DNA of 64,000 nucleotides from Skermanella sp. TT6 (GTDB lineage Bacteria; Pseudomonadota; Alphaproteobacteria; Azospirillales; Azospirillaceae): NCBI RefSeq assembly GCF_016653635.2, contig NZ_CP067420.1, positions 4,242,001 to 4,306,000 of the forward strand, read 5' to 3'. Shown piece by piece: positions 43,752 to 54,230 of this stretch (position 1 is its first letter; each line of letters starts with the position of its first letter). The notes under the pieces were generated by a model. It saw only the letters and a program-made list of their open reading frames with translations, ran no database searches and was not told where the DNA came from. The position numbers and the translations under genes were made by a program.

Positions 43752-45410
43752 TCAGGATTTTTCGATGGCGATGGCGCGGATCTGATAGCCGCAATCGCTC
43801 CAGGCGTCGTCTATCGGCTCCATCGTGATCGACACGGAATTGAGCCCGAGTTGCAGATAGTCGTGGTAGTCGATCGAGGAGAAATCCAGGTCGCGCAGCG
43901 AGACGATCAGCACGTTGCCGTCGCCGCCCTCCCCTTCTTCCGCATCGACATACTTGACCAGGGTCTGGCCGGCATCGCCGTTGACGACGAAGGTCAGCTT
44001 GACCCCCGTCGTGCCGGTCTTCCAGTGCTTCAGCTGAAGGCTGTATTCGCTCACCGAATCGATGATCTTGAAGTACAGCGTGATCTGGTAAGGGAAATCC
44101 TGCGTGTCGCTCCAACTGGCCGTCAGGCAGGTCCCCGACACGACGAAGCCCGAGGATGATCCCGCCGCGTACCCGGTCGTGTCGTCGATCATCAGGTCGT
44201 TGGTCGTCGCCAGGGTCCGGAAACCCTGGGGCACCTGACCCGAGGCATCGACCTGCGGGATGAAGCGGGTCGGAATGAAGCCGATGATGGCAACCTGGTT
44301 GTTGACCCCGATCGGGTCGAGCCCCATCACGTTGAGGTCGAGCGTCACCGCCGGTTCGACATACAGATTCGCGTCGTCCGGGTTCTGGACGTAGAGCGTC
44401 GCGGGGGCATTGTCCATGTAGACGACCGGCACGGCCACGTCGTTGCTTACCGTCAGGGCATGGGAGGCGGAGTAGTAGGAAATCGGATGATTGAGCGTGA
44501 CGGTCGTGGATGCGCTGTATCCGACCCGAATGCGCCACACGGTCTTCATGACGAAGTTCAGTCCGTACATGGAAAGTTCGGTCGGCGGGTAGAGAAAGGA
44601 CCCATCGAACAGATTGGTAGCCATGTATTGGGAAATATACATCTCCGCCTGGTTGGTGTTGTTCGGATTCGCCGCTCCGGTCGAGAAGCGGCAATCGATC
44701 GCGTTCCAGGGGACTTCCTGGCCGAATATCCAGGTCGGAAACTGGCTCAGGGGATTCACGTAGCTGTAGGATCCCCAATCCTTGATGCTCATGGACTCCG
44801 AACTGGAAGACTGCTTGTCACTCGACGTTCCGGACTGCTCCATCTGCGATTTCTCGGTCGACCTGGTGGTGCTGTGCTCGAACGAGGACGTGGCACCCGC
44901 GAAGGTGTCGCCGGCTGTGACGGAGACTCCGTAGGTGCTGGACTGCGAATAGGTGCTTCCGGTCGTGTTCGACGTGGCGGTGGAAGCTCCGGTCGAGGTC
45001 CCTGCGGATGTGTTCTGCTGTACGGCGGCATTGACGGTCTGCGGAGCGTAATCCAGCAGTTCCACCGTCACCCCGTCCGGCGCGTTCCCTTCCTGGTCGG
45101 TCAAGGACACGGTGGAAGTCAACAGGGCCGGGTAATTCTCGAAGGACTCCTGCGTCGCCGAACCTACCGGGATGGGAGTCACCGACGTATTGGTCGGGTT
45201 CTTGAGCAGGATCCTCTGCGTGCAGGTGAGGATGAACTGTTGCTCGTCGGGCTGGTCTGCCGATCCGGTGGTCAGGACCTGGACATCATTGTACAGAACC
45301 GTCTTGTAATCCGTCATCAGGATGCCGATGGACTGCTTGCTGCCGTCGGCGTTGTTCAGGTACAGGGTCTGGCTTTGGATGTAGGAATAGGGGTCCTGCC
45401 TGCGGAACAT
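43752..45410 (-). CDS. 552-residue protein of unknown family, Ser/Thr-rich centre
   Basis: The first 125 residues look beta-rich (MFRRQDPYSYIQSQTLYL, ILTCTQRILLKNPTN). Residues about 130-215 are an unusual Ser/Thr/Gly/Gln tract with alternating small and polar residues (SSTYGVSVTAGDTF, STTRSTEKSQMEQSGTSSD). The rest is again beta-rich, with aromatic motifs (FPTWIFGQEVPWNAIDCR). No signal peptide is seen. The tract resembles the amphipathic hairpins of aerolysin-like pore formers, but this is analogy only. A strong AGGGGAG site precedes the ATG, 2 bases after the collar gene stop, so expression is coupled. The GC content is visibly lower than in flanking genes. Confidence 0.75.
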   Translation of the reverse strand: MFRRQDPYSYIQSQTLYLNNADGSKQSIGILMTDYKTVLYNDVQVLTTGSADQPDEQQFILTCTQRILLKNPTNTSVTPIPVGSATQESFENYPALLTSTVSLTDQEGNAPDGVTVELLDYAPQTVNAAVQQNTSAGTSTGASTATSNTTGSTYSQSSTYGVSVTAGDTFAGATSSFEHSTTRSTEKSQMEQSGTSSDKQSSSSESMSIKDWGSYSYVNPLSQFPTWIFGQEVPWNAIDCRFSTGAANPNNTNQAEMYISQYMATNLFDGSFLYPPTELSMYGLNFVMKTVWRIRVGYSASTTVTLNHPISYYSASHALTVSNDVAVPVVYMDNAPATLYVQNPDDANLYVEPAVTLDLNVMGLDPIGVNNQVAIIGFIPTRFIPQVDASGQVPQGFRTLATTNDLMIDDTTGYAAGSSSGFVVSGTCLTASWSDTQDFPYQITLYFKIIDSVSEYSLQLKHWKTGTTGVKLTFVVNGDAGQTLVKYVDAEEGEGGDGNVLIVSLRDLDFSSIDYHDYLQLGLNSVSITMEPIDDAWSDCGYQIRAIAIEKS

Positions 45411-45412
45411 GG

Positions 45413-45961
45413 TCAGCTCCCCTGACCGGCATAGATGATAAAGTTGACCGCGTAGGAGGGCTGCCTCACGTCGATCGGATTGCTGTCGGACGATCCGGAA
45501 GACGTCGTGCCGGTCGAGCCGTCGGGATACTCCACCGCGATGTCGTTGGTGCCGACTCCACCTTCCCAGGTCGATGCGTAAAGATTGTTGTCCGTGCTGT
45601 GACCATCCGCACCGTAGTAGCCGCCGGTCGACGACTCGCCGAATCCCAGCCCTTGGCTGTCATTGTCATGTCCCCCCGCCCCCCAGCCGTAGTGCTGATG
45701 GGACGGCATCTGGTCCGTGCTCAGCGTCACCTGCGCGCTTCCGAAGGTCTGGCCCAAAGTGTAGGACTTTCCCGCCCCCACCAGGGTGCGGTCGGTCAGA
45801 TCCGGCAGGGTGAGATTGGGCAGCAGGGCGGCGAGCTGGGGATACTGGTTACCGTCGAACGTCGCGCCGTTGCACCACAGCCATCCAACCGGCGGCGAGG
45901 AGGACGAGCCATAGATTGCAAGAATGGCCCCGACCGGAACCGATCCCGGTGTATTGCTCAT
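45413..45961 (-). CDS. Phage tail-collar domain protein (microcystin-dependent protein type)
   Basis: The 182-residue protein shows the Tail_Collar pattern: [48 protein letters not shown], and STDQMPSHQHYG. Such domains cap phage tail fibres and also occur in stand-alone MdpB-like bacterial proteins. The Gly/Ser/Asp-rich C-terminal half is a receptor-binding-type region. No terminase, capsid, tail-tube or lysis genes are nearby, so it is not part of a recognisable prophage. The ATG at 45961 is preferred because GGAG lies 7 bases upstream. Confidence 0.85.
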   Translation of the reverse strand: MSNTPGSVPVGAILAIYGSSSSPPVGWLWCNGATFDGNQYPQLAALLPNLTLPDLTDRTLVGAGKSYTLGQTFGSAQVTLSTDQMPSHQHYGWGAGGHDNDSQGLGFGESSTGGYYGADGHSTDNNLYASTWEGGVGTNDIAVEYPDGSTGTTSSGSSDSNPIDVRQPSYAVNFIIYAGQGS

Positions 45962-46376
45962 GCCCATGCTCCAGTGCCGTTTGGAAATTCGACGATCGAG
46001 GGATTCTCTTGCGCCACATTCCGCGAAATTTCAACGCAAATTCAATGAATTTGATAGTAATGATCCATCATTTTGGCGACGAACTTCTTGACACACATAT
46101 GTATTCGCCGCATTGCGTAAATAACATTCAGTAAAATAGCCAAGCTTAACAGGCGGGAATCAGAACAAGCGCGAGATCGGGACGGCGTCGACCTGCCATC
46201 GGTATCACGGCCCAAGTCGCGGCGACATACGGCCAAACATCGAAACCGTTAAGCACCGAGGCCGCGGCAAGCGGTGCATCCTTGCTCAAAAACGAAGCGG
46301 CACCCGGCAATCGTAAGGTTGCCGGGTGCCGCTTCACCTTACCTGACGTGCGGTTGAGGCTCCATCGGCCTCCGCG
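45962..46376. other. A/T-rich intergenic region upstream of the tail-collar cassette
   Basis: The 415-base gap is strikingly A/T-rich from about 46015 to 46150, unlike the rest of the window. It probably holds the promoter of the minus-strand cassette. Small frames on both strands have no ribosome binding site worth reporting. The right end holds the terminator of the SCP2 gene. Confidence 0.5.
46288..46334 (-). terminator. Rho-independent terminator after the SCP2 gene
   Basis: A perfect 16-bp stem (AAGCGGCACCCGGCAA with TTGCCGGGTGCCGCTT) has an eight-base loop. Read on the minus strand it is followed by CGTTTTT. It lies about 43 bases after the SCP2 stop and insulates the cassette from that transcript. 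Confidence 0.88.
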
Positions 46377-46679
46377 TCACTCCTCCAGCAGCGACGCCAG
46401 CTTGAGGGCGGAGCCCATGGAGCCCTGGACCTTCAGCTTGCCGGTCGCGAACGCCAGCGTCGGATTGAGATCGCCGTCGAGCATCCTGTCGAAATTCTCC
46501 AGCGTCATGCGGATGGTGCAGACCGCGTCGCCGTCTTCCCGCTGGAGGGTCGCCGGGGTCTTGGTCGCGTCCAGCCGCAGCAGGCCGTCCTTGCCGAAGT
46601 CGAATCGGGCCGCGCCGTTGAAGGCGCGGAATTGCGGCAGACGCTTGCGCATCTTGGCTTCAATCTGGTCGAGGGTCAT
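46377..46679 (-). CDS. SCP2 sterol-binding domain protein
   Basis: This is a single SCP2 domain of 100 residues, with LDATKTPATLQREDGDAVCTIRMTLENFDRMLDGDLNPTLAFATGKLKVQG-type spacing. Key pieces are TIRMTLENFDRML and FATGKLKVQGSM. The fold binds lipids or acyl chains in a hydrophobic tunnel. Bacterial stand-alone versions have no defined substrate. The gene is followed by a strong terminator. Confidence 0.88.
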   Translation of the reverse strand: MTLDQIEAKMRKRLPQFRAFNGAARFDFGKDGLLRLDATKTPATLQREDGDAVCTIRMTLENFDRMLDGDLNPTLAFATGKLKVQGSMGSALKLASLLEE

Positions 46680-46738
46680 GGCCGCCGTGAGGAATGGTTG
46701 GGTTCTGTCCGAAGATTACCGGTTCCCATTGATACCAT

Positions 46739-47434
46739 TCAAACCTTAACCAGATCCAGAAACCGCCGCGTCGCCAGGATGTCCGCCTTCAGGGCCGCGC
46801 GGCGGGCCGTGGCCTCCGCATCCTCGCCCCACTGCTCGATCTGGAACGTCTCGTCCAGCTGGGCCGCGGCATAGGCCTCCTCGGCGGAGACCCTGCCCTC
46901 CATCAGCGCCAGCGCGAGGACCAGCGAGCCCAGCGCCGAGGTCGCGTTCTGCAGGCCGGCCAGCATCATGTCGTCCAGCTCCTCGACCACGCGGGCCAGC
47001 AGCGCGCAGGCCTCGGCCGGCTGGGGTTTCGGCATGATGCCGGTATGGACCTCCAGCTGGGCGCCGTAGCGGACGGCGGCCCAATCCAGCAGCGGCTGCC
47101 AGACCCGCTCCTGCCGTTCCGCCAGCTCGGCCGGGTGGTCCGCCCTGTAGCATAGCAGGTCGGTTTCGGCATAGGCGGCGACCGCCCGGACGATCTCCGC
47201 CCGCTGGGCCGGGATGCGGTCGATGGCGGTGCTGGCCAGCTGGGTCACCGGCATGTCGGCCGGCTTGATGTTTTCCAGCTGGGCATCCCACTCCTCGGCG
47301 ATGACCTGCATCAGGCCGGCCTGGGGCAGCACCAGGGGCGCCTTGGCCGGGGTCCGGAGCGGCCGCCCGTCGAGCCGGACCTCATGCCCGGCGTCGGTGC
47401 GGGCCACCGAGACTTCCTTGTAGAACCTCTTCAT
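46739..47434 (-). CDS. ATP12 family F1-ATPase assembly chaperone
   Basis: The 231-residue protein has the ATP12 pattern: FYKEVSVARTDAGHEVRLDGRPLRTP near the start, EEWDAQ, LASTAIDRI, DLLCYRADHP and LDETFQIEQWGEDAEA. ATP12 binds the alpha subunit of F1-ATPase during assembly in mitochondria, and the gene is widespread in alphaproteobacteria. It lies about 60 bases upstream of the SCP2 gene and 33 bases after the HAD gene, on the same strand. Confidence 0.92.
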   Translation of the reverse strand: MKRFYKEVSVARTDAGHEVRLDGRPLRTPAKAPLVLPQAGLMQVIAEEWDAQLENIKPADMPVTQLASTAIDRIPAQRAEIVRAVAAYAETDLLCYRADHPAELAERQERVWQPLLDWAAVRYGAQLEVHTGIMPKPQPAEACALLARVVEELDDMMLAGLQNATSALGSLVLALALMEGRVSAEEAYAAAQLDETFQIEQWGEDAEATARRAALKADILATRRFLDLVKV

Positions 47435-47467
47435 CTCTCACTTCATCCATTGCGCCGGATCGGCATT

Positions 47468-48169
47468 CTAGAGGTCGAGCAGCGCCAGGACGGCTGCGGG
47501 CACCTGGTCCGCCGTCTCGCAGATGCGCTGCGCCCCGGCTCCCGTCAGTTCCGCCACCTCGTGATAGCCCCAGGCGACTCCGACCGCGCCGGCACGGGCG
47601 CTGCCGGCCATCAACATGTCGTAGGTGGTGTCGCCGATGACAACCGTGTCGGAAGCTTCCACCCCGGTTTCGGCAAGGGCGCGGAACACCATGTCCGGAT
47701 GCGGCTTGCCGGGGCCGGTATCGGATGTCTGCAGGGTCGTGAACCGGTCGAGCAGGCCATGCTGGTCCAGGGTGGCGACCAGGCCGCGGCGCGACTTGCC
47801 GGTCGCGACGCCGAGCAGCAGTCCGGCGCTCTCCAGCGCGTCGAGCGCGCCGCGGATGCCGGGAAACAGCGGCTCCTCGTGGACGCCGCGGTTGCGCGCG
47901 TCGGCGAAGGCCAGCTTGTAGCGATCGGCCAGCGTCACGTGGAGCCTCGGCTGGGCGTCCGGCAGCAGGACGGCGATCGCCTGGACCAGGGGCAGCCCGA
48001 CCACGCGGCGCACCGCAGCGGCATCGGGCAGCGGCAGGCCCAGCGCCACGAACGCCGCGTTCATGGCGGCGACGATCGCGTACTGGCTGTCCACCAGGGT
48101 CCCGTCGCAGTCGAACAGGGCGAGGCGCAGCGGCTTGGAACCGGGCCGGGATTTGTCGTTCAGGGGCAT
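47468..48169 (-). CDS. HAD-IA family hydrolase (phosphoglycolate phosphatase-like)
   Basis: The 233-residue protein has HAD motif I (LFDCDGTLVDSQ), motif II (GVATGKSRRGL), the KPHPDM lysine motif and motif IV (VIGDTTYDMLMA). The alpha-helical cap of type C1 suits a small phosphometabolite. Phosphoglycolate or pyrophosphate are possible substrates, and the sequence alone does not decide. Confidence 0.88.
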   Translation of the reverse strand: MPLNDKSRPGSKPLRLALFDCDGTLVDSQYAIVAAMNAAFVALGLPLPDAAAVRRVVGLPLVQAIAVLLPDAQPRLHVTLADRYKLAFADARNRGVHEEPLFPGIRGALDALESAGLLLGVATGKSRRGLVATLDQHGLLDRFTTLQTSDTGPGKPHPDMVFRALAETGVEASDTVVIGDTTYDMLMAGSARAGAVGVAWGYHEVAELTGAGAQRICETADQVPAAVLALLDL

Positions 48170-48258
48170 GATCTTCGGTCTTTTCCTTTAATTTTCCTGA
48201 CCCTGTATCTTTCCGACCTGATAGCACGAAACCTCGATGGCGCTAACCCCGCCCGGGC

Positions 48259-49245
48259 CTAATCGACCGCGGCGAAGGGATCGCCGTCGTTCTCCTTGTC
48301 GAAGCTGAAATAGTCCCAGGTCCTGACCATGTGCTCCGGCAGCGGCGCCGTCACGTCGATCCGGCCGCCGCGGGGATGCGGCAGGATCAGCCGCCGGGCA
48401 TGCAGGTGAAGCTTGCCGGAAACCCCGGCGCCGGCCAGGAAGGCGTCCGGGCCGCCATACTTGCCGTCGCCCAGGATCGGCGTGCCGATCGCCTCCATGT
48501 GGACGCGCAACTGGTGCGTGCGGCCGGTCAGCGGCCACAGCGCCACCCAGGCGACCTTCTTGGTGGCGTGCTCGATCACTTGGTAGAGGCTGACGGCGCG
48601 CTTGCCCTCCTCCTCGTCGATCGCGACCCGCTCGCCCCGGCCGGTCGGCTCCTTGGCGAGGGGGGCGTCCACCTTGCCCTGGAACGGCCGGGGCACGCCG
48701 ACCGTCACCGCCCAGTAGTATTTGCGGGCGTCCTTGCCGCGGAACGCCGCCGCCAGCTTCGTCGCCGCGAAGGCGTTGCGGGCCAGCACCAGCACGCCCG
48801 ACGTGTCCTTGTCCAGCCGGTGGACCAGCCTGGGCCGCTCGTCCGCGTCGAACCGCAGCGCGTCCAGCATGGCGTCGAGGTGGCGCGGGGTCGCCGTGCC
48901 GCCCTGGACCGCCAGCCCGGGCGGCTTGTTGATCACCAGCACGTCGGCGTCGCGGTACAGCACGCGCCCCTGGATCTCCGCCGCGTCCTTGCGGCTGACC
49001 TTCGGCTTGGCCGCCCCCGGCGCGGGTTCGGCCTGGAGATCGCCGAGCGGCGGGATGCGCACGGTCTGGCCCGCCTCCAGCCGGACGTTGGCCTTGGCCC
49101 GCTTGCCGTCGACCCGGACCTGCCCGGTCCGCAGCAGCTTCTCCAGGTGGCCGTGGCTGAGCTGCGGGAAATGCCGCTTGAACCAGCGGTCCAGCCGGAC
49201 CTCCGACTCCTCGCCGGCGACGATGCGTGTTTCGACCTCGCTCAC
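48259..49245 (-). CDS. RluA family pseudouridine synthase (RluC/D type)
   Basis: The 328-residue protein has an N-terminal S4 RNA-binding domain (RLDRWFKRHFPQLSHGHLEKLLR) and a synthase domain with the catalytic Asp in RLVHRLDKDTSGVLVLA. It ends with the RTHQLRVHM motif. It modifies uridines in large-subunit rRNA, most likely as RluC. The GTG at 49245 overlaps the crcB stop (GTGA). Confidence 0.92.
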   Translation of the reverse strand: MSEVETRIVAGEESEVRLDRWFKRHFPQLSHGHLEKLLRTGQVRVDGKRAKANVRLEAGQTVRIPPLGDLQAEPAPGAAKPKVSRKDAAEIQGRVLYRDADVLVINKPPGLAVQGGTATPRHLDAMLDALRFDADERPRLVHRLDKDTSGVLVLARNAFAATKLAAAFRGKDARKYYWAVTVGVPRPFQGKVDAPLAKEPTGRGERVAIDEEEGKRAVSLYQVIEHATKKVAWVALWPLTGRTHQLRVHMEAIGTPILGDGKYGGPDAFLAGAGVSGKLHLHARRLILPHPRGGRIDVTAPLPEHMVRTWDYFSFDKENDGDPFAAVD

Positions 49246-49634
49246 CCGACCATGCCCCTGATCAAGAACAGGCCGGCGAACAGTCCGCCGACCGAAAACA
49301 GTACCGAGACCACCATATAGGTCGCCGACGCCGCCAATTCGCCCCGCTGCATCAGGACGGCGGCATCGAGCGAAAAGGTGGAGAAGGTGGTGAAGCCGCC
49401 GAGCACCCCGACGGTGAGCAGCGCCTTTAGTTCCGGCGACGGGCTCCAGGCCAGCGCCCCCAGTTCCACCAGCGCGCCCATGACGAAGGAGCCCGCGACA
49501 TTGACCGCCAGCGTGCCGTAGGGAAAGGCGAAGCCCAGCCAATTGCCGATCGCGGACATCACCACGAAGCGCGCGACCGAGCCGGCGGCGCCGCCGGCGG
49601 CGACCGCGAGCAGAAGGGTTGGAGAGAACGTCAT
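49242..49634 (-). CDS. crcB: Fluoride channel CrcB/Fluc
   Basis: The 130-residue protein has four membrane helices with the Fluc signatures GGAAGSVARF, YGTLAVNVAGSFVMG and GFTTFSTFS (Phe-box and Na+ site). It exports fluoride as an antiparallel dimer. The ATG at 49634 follows GAGGAAG. I see no fluoride riboswitch upstream. Confidence 0.94.
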   Translation of the reverse strand: MTFSPTLLLAVAAGGAAGSVARFVVMSAIGNWLGFAFPYGTLAVNVAGSFVMGALVELGALAWSPSPELKALLTVGVLGGFTTFSTFSLDAAVLMQRGELAASATYMVVSVLFSVGGLFAGLFLIRGMVG

Positions 49635-49706
49635 GGGGTCGGGCTTCCTCGATGAAGCGCGCAGCCTAGCCGCGCGGGAAGCCCGCGGCAAGGCATGGCG
49701 GCCAGT

Positions 49707-50600
49707 TCAGGGCTGCATGCCGACTCCGAAGATCCAGCCTTCCTGGCGACGGGCGCGGTCGGTCAGCGCAGCGGGGTTCCAGACTCCGGGAAGGCCGGAC
49801 AGGGCGCGCAGGCCCGCGGCGGAGACCAGGGCATCGGTCTCGTGGTCGCTGGGCTCCCGTCGGACCTCCTCGACCGGATCGCTGTCCAGCAGGGCCAGGC
49901 AGCGGTTCAGGTCGCCCCAGCTGCGCACCTTGCGCAGGCCCCAGCCGGCGCGCATCAGGAACAGCCTGGGATAGATCTCGACCAGGGTGCTGCGGCCGGC
50001 GGGGTCCTGGAACGGCCAGACCGCCACGTCTTCGCGCCGGGTGCGAAGAGCCCTCAGAAGGCGCATGCCGGCCAGCGCCCCCTTCCCCACCTGCTTGGCG
50101 CCGATCAGCTTGTACGGGCTCTCCGGCGAGCCGTAGCCATCGGCCCGGCAGGCATCCTCCGTCGCCCGCCGCCCTAGCACGAACCCCTCCGCTCGCGGTC
50201 CCGCGGTCCAGTAGCCCATGGCATAGGCCGGGTCGCGCGGGAAAGCCCCGCCGAACAGGTCGGGATCGCCGTGGCAGACCCGCTCCACCAGGTCCCACAG
50301 GGCGAAAACGTCGCCGGTACCGTCCGGAAAATAGGTCGTCGCCCTGTCGAACGGCAGCGAGAAGGCGCAGTCGATCCCGATCAGCAGCCGCTCGCCCCCA
50401 TCCTGGCCGCCCCGCCCGATCCGGCCGTCCAGCCAGTCCAGCGCCTGGGTGCGTGTCCAGGACCGCCCGCCGTCGGGAGGATCGACCAGGACCGGGGCCT
50501 CGGTGCCGGCGGCGCATTCCGCCACGGCGATGCCCTGGTAGCGCCTGCCGGCCGCGCCGGACCAGTCGATGCCGACGAAACCGTCGAAGGTTCCGGTCAT
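49707..50600 (-). CDS. DUF429-like RNase H-fold protein, function unknown
   Basis: The 297-residue protein begins FVGIDWSGAAGRRYQG, has LLIGIDCAFSLPFD and ends with SDHETDALVSAAGLRAL. These three Asp-containing motifs resemble the acidic triad of RNase H-like folds such as DUF429. Residues 155-180 include a basic KLIGAKQVGKG segment. It overlaps rarA by 4 bases (ATGA), so a DNA-related role is possible but unproven. Confidence 0.7.
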   Translation of the reverse strand: MTGTFDGFVGIDWSGAAGRRYQGIAVAECAAGTEAPVLVDPPDGGRSWTRTQALDWLDGRIGRGGQDGGERLLIGIDCAFSLPFDRATTYFPDGTGDVFALWDLVERVCHGDPDLFGGAFPRDPAYAMGYWTAGPRAEGFVLGRRATEDACRADGYGSPESPYKLIGAKQVGKGALAGMRLLRALRTRREDVAVWPFQDPAGRSTLVEIYPRLFLMRAGWGLRKVRSWGDLNRCLALLDSDPVEEVRREPSDHETDALVSAAGLRALSGLPGVWNPAALTDRARRQEGWIFGVGMQP

Positions 50601-51894
50601 TCCGGATCCGGATCGGCGGCTTTCTGGGCCCGCAGCTTGCTCCAATAGTCCAGGCGCTTGCGGATCTCCCGCTCGAAGCCCCGCTCGGGCGGGCGGTAGA
50701 ACTGCTGCCGGGGCATGCCCTCGGGAAAATAGTTCTGGCCGCTGAAGCCCTCCGGCGTGTCGTGGTCGTACGCGTAGCCCTTGCCGTAACCCAGCCCCTT
50801 CATCAGCTTGGTCGGGGCGTTGAGGATGTGCATCGGCGGCATCAGCGACCCGGTCTCCCGCGCCGAGCGCATCGCCGCCTTGGACGCGGCATAGGCGGCG
50901 TTCGACTTGGGCGCGGTCGCCATGTAGATGACGCACTGGGTCAGGGCCAGTTCGCCCTCGGGACTGCCCAGCCGCTCGTAGGTCTCCCACGCGGCCAGCG
51001 CCTGGGGAAGCGCCTGGGGGTCGGCCAGGCCGACATCCTCGACCGCCATCCGGACCAGCCGCCGGGCGATGAAACGAGGGTCCTCGCCGCCGGCCAGCAT
51101 CCGGGCCAGCCAATAGAGCGCCGCGTCGGTGTCCGACCCGCGCACCGACTTGTGCAGCGCGCTGATCAGGTTGTAATGGCCTTCCTGGGACTTGTCGTAC
51201 AGGGGCGCCCGCCGCTGGATGGTGCCGGCCAGCGCGGTCGTGTCGAGCGGGCTGTCGGGCGCCAGGGCGAACAGCTCCTCGCACAGGTTGAGCAGGAATC
51301 GGCCGTCGCCGTCCGCCATCGCCTTGATCGCCTGGCGCGCGTCCGCGTCGAGCGGCAGGGTCCTGCCCGTCTCCGCCTCGGCGCGGGTCAGCAGCAGTTC
51401 CAGCGCGGCATCGTCCAGCCGGTTGAGCACGAAGACCTGGGCGCGCGACAGCAGCGCCGCGTTCAGCTCGAACGAGGGGTTCTCGGTGGTGGCGCCGACC
51501 AGCGTGACCGTGCCGTCCTCCACATAGGGCAGGAAGCCGTCCTGCTGGCTGCGGTTGAACCGGTGGATCTCGTCGATGAACAGCAGGGTCCCGCGCCCGG
51601 CGACACGGCGCTGCTTGGCCGCATCGAACACCTTGCGCAGGTCCGCGACGCCGGAGAAGACGGCGGACAGCGGCTCGAAATGGAAATCGGTCTGGTCGGC
51701 CAGCAGCCGCGCGATCGTCGTCTTGCCGCAGCCCGGCGGTCCCCACAGGATCATGGAGGCGAGGCGGCGGCTCGTCACCATGCGGCCGATCGGGCCGGCC
51801 GGTTTTAGCAGATGATCCTGCCCGACCACCTCGTCCAGGGTCCTGGGCCTGAGGCGGTCCGCCAGCGGCCGCGGCGCCGAAGCCGAGAACAGCG

Positions 51895-51898
<4 letters not shown>
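50597..51898 (-). CDS. rarA: Replication-associated AAA+ ATPase RarA/MgsA
   Basis: The 433-residue protein has Walker A GPPGCGKTT, Walker B LLFIDEIHRFNRSQQD, sensor 1 GATTENPSF and the RarA-specific C-terminal domain (GSLMPPMHILNAPTKLMKGLGYGKGY). It acts at stalled replication forks as a tetramer. Both ends overlap neighbours by 4 bases, so it is co-translated with the protease upstream and the DUF429-like protein downstream. Confidence 0.95.
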
Positions 51899-53316
<1,418 letters not shown>

Positions 53317-53378
53317 GCACCGGAATCTGGGTATTCGCATCGAAAGGAGGAAGAGGCCCACGGCGGCAGGCCGAAGCA

Positions 53379-53717
53379 TCACTGGATGGAGTTGCAGCGT
53401 ACCATGCACATGTTCAGCTGACGCTCGCACGTGGCGCTCGCATAGCCGGAATTGCCCAGAACACCGCCGCGCCGCGTGGCTCCGGCATCCATGCAGACCG
53501 AATAGTCCCGGTCGCAGGCGCGCCGGCAGGAATAGCGGTCATCCCGGGTCGCGTTGGGCCGGAGATCGTCCGACGGGGTACGCGGGGGAGCCTCGCCGCC
53601 CTGGGACGGAACGACGGAGTCCCCTCGCACGGGGCGATCGGAACCGCCGCAAGCGGCCAGGAGCAGGCAGCCGATCAGCATGACCGCCCTGACGAAACCT
53701 CTGGATCGCAAGACCAT
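53379..53717 (-). CDS. Small cysteine-rich lipoprotein
   Basis: The 112-residue precursor has a signal with lipobox LLAAC (Cys22) near AVMLIGCLLLAACGG. The mature part has a Pro/Gly linker, then six or so cysteines (SCRRACDRDYSVCMD, CERQLNMCMVRC) that could form disulphides or bind metal. I do not recognise the family. It precedes the protease gene on the same strand, about 60 bases away. Confidence 0.7.
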   Translation of the reverse strand: MVLRSRGFVRAVMLIGCLLLAACGGSDRPVRGDSVVPSQGGEAPPRTPSDDLRPNATRDDRYSCRRACDRDYSVCMDAGATRRGGVLGNSGYASATCERQLNMCMVRCNSIQ

Positions 53718-53748
53718 GACCGCCTCCGGATAGGTTCGATACCTGCCT

Positions 53749-53786
53749 AAACGCGAAAGGCAGCCCGGAGGCTGCCTTTCGTTTCC
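53749..53786 (-). terminator. Terminator of the ribosomal protein operon
   Basis: A perfect 12-bp stem CGAAAGGCAGCC/GGCTGCCTTTCG has a four-base CGGA loop. On the minus strand it is followed by CGTTTAGG, and on the plus strand by TTTCC. It lies 22-50 bases after rplQ, ending the operon, and may act in both directions. Confidence 0.85.
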
Positions 53787-53807
53787 TTGAACGCAGGGTC
53801 GATCAGA

Positions 53808-54230
53808 TCAACCCTGGCTCTCTTCCTCGTCGTCGACCATGACCGGGCCGCTGTCCTGGCCCTTGGCCGCGACGTCGCGGTCGACCAGCTCGATGAACGC
53901 CAGCGGAGCGGCGTCGCCGTACCGGAAGCCGGCCTTGAGCACGCGGGTGTAGCCGCCGGGCCGGTCGGTGTAGCGCTCGGCGATCGGACCGAACAGCTTG
54001 GCGACCACCGTGTCGTCGCGGAGCTGGGCATAGGCCAGGCGGCGGTTGTGCAGGCCGCCCTTCTTGCCGAGCGTGATCAGCTTCTCGACGATCGGACGCA
54101 GGTCCTTCGCCTTCGGAAGGGTGGTCTTGATCTGCTCGTGCTTGATCAGCGCGGCGGCCATGTTGCTGAACATCGCCTTGCGGTGGCTGGACGTGCGATT
54201 GAACTTCCGGCCGCTCATACCGTGACGCAT
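53808..54230 (-). CDS. rplQ: 50S ribosomal protein L17
   Basis: The 140-residue protein starts [17 protein letters not shown], the L17 signature, and has [17 protein letters not shown] short acidic tail (DDEEESQG) extends beyond the E. coli length, as in related alphaproteobacteria. It is the last gene of the alpha operon. Confidence 0.97.
   Translation of the reverse strand: MRHGMSGRKFNRTSSHRKAMFSNMAAALIKHEQIKTTLPKAKDLRPIVEKLITLGKKGGLHNRRLAYAQLRDDTVVAKLFGPIAERYTDRPGGYTRVLKAGFRYGDAAPLAFIELVDRDVAAKGQDSGPVMVDDEEESQG

Noticed and set aside
41635-46376. Complete prophage
   Set aside because: Only a tail-collar protein is phage-like. No structural, replication, packaging or lysis genes are present.
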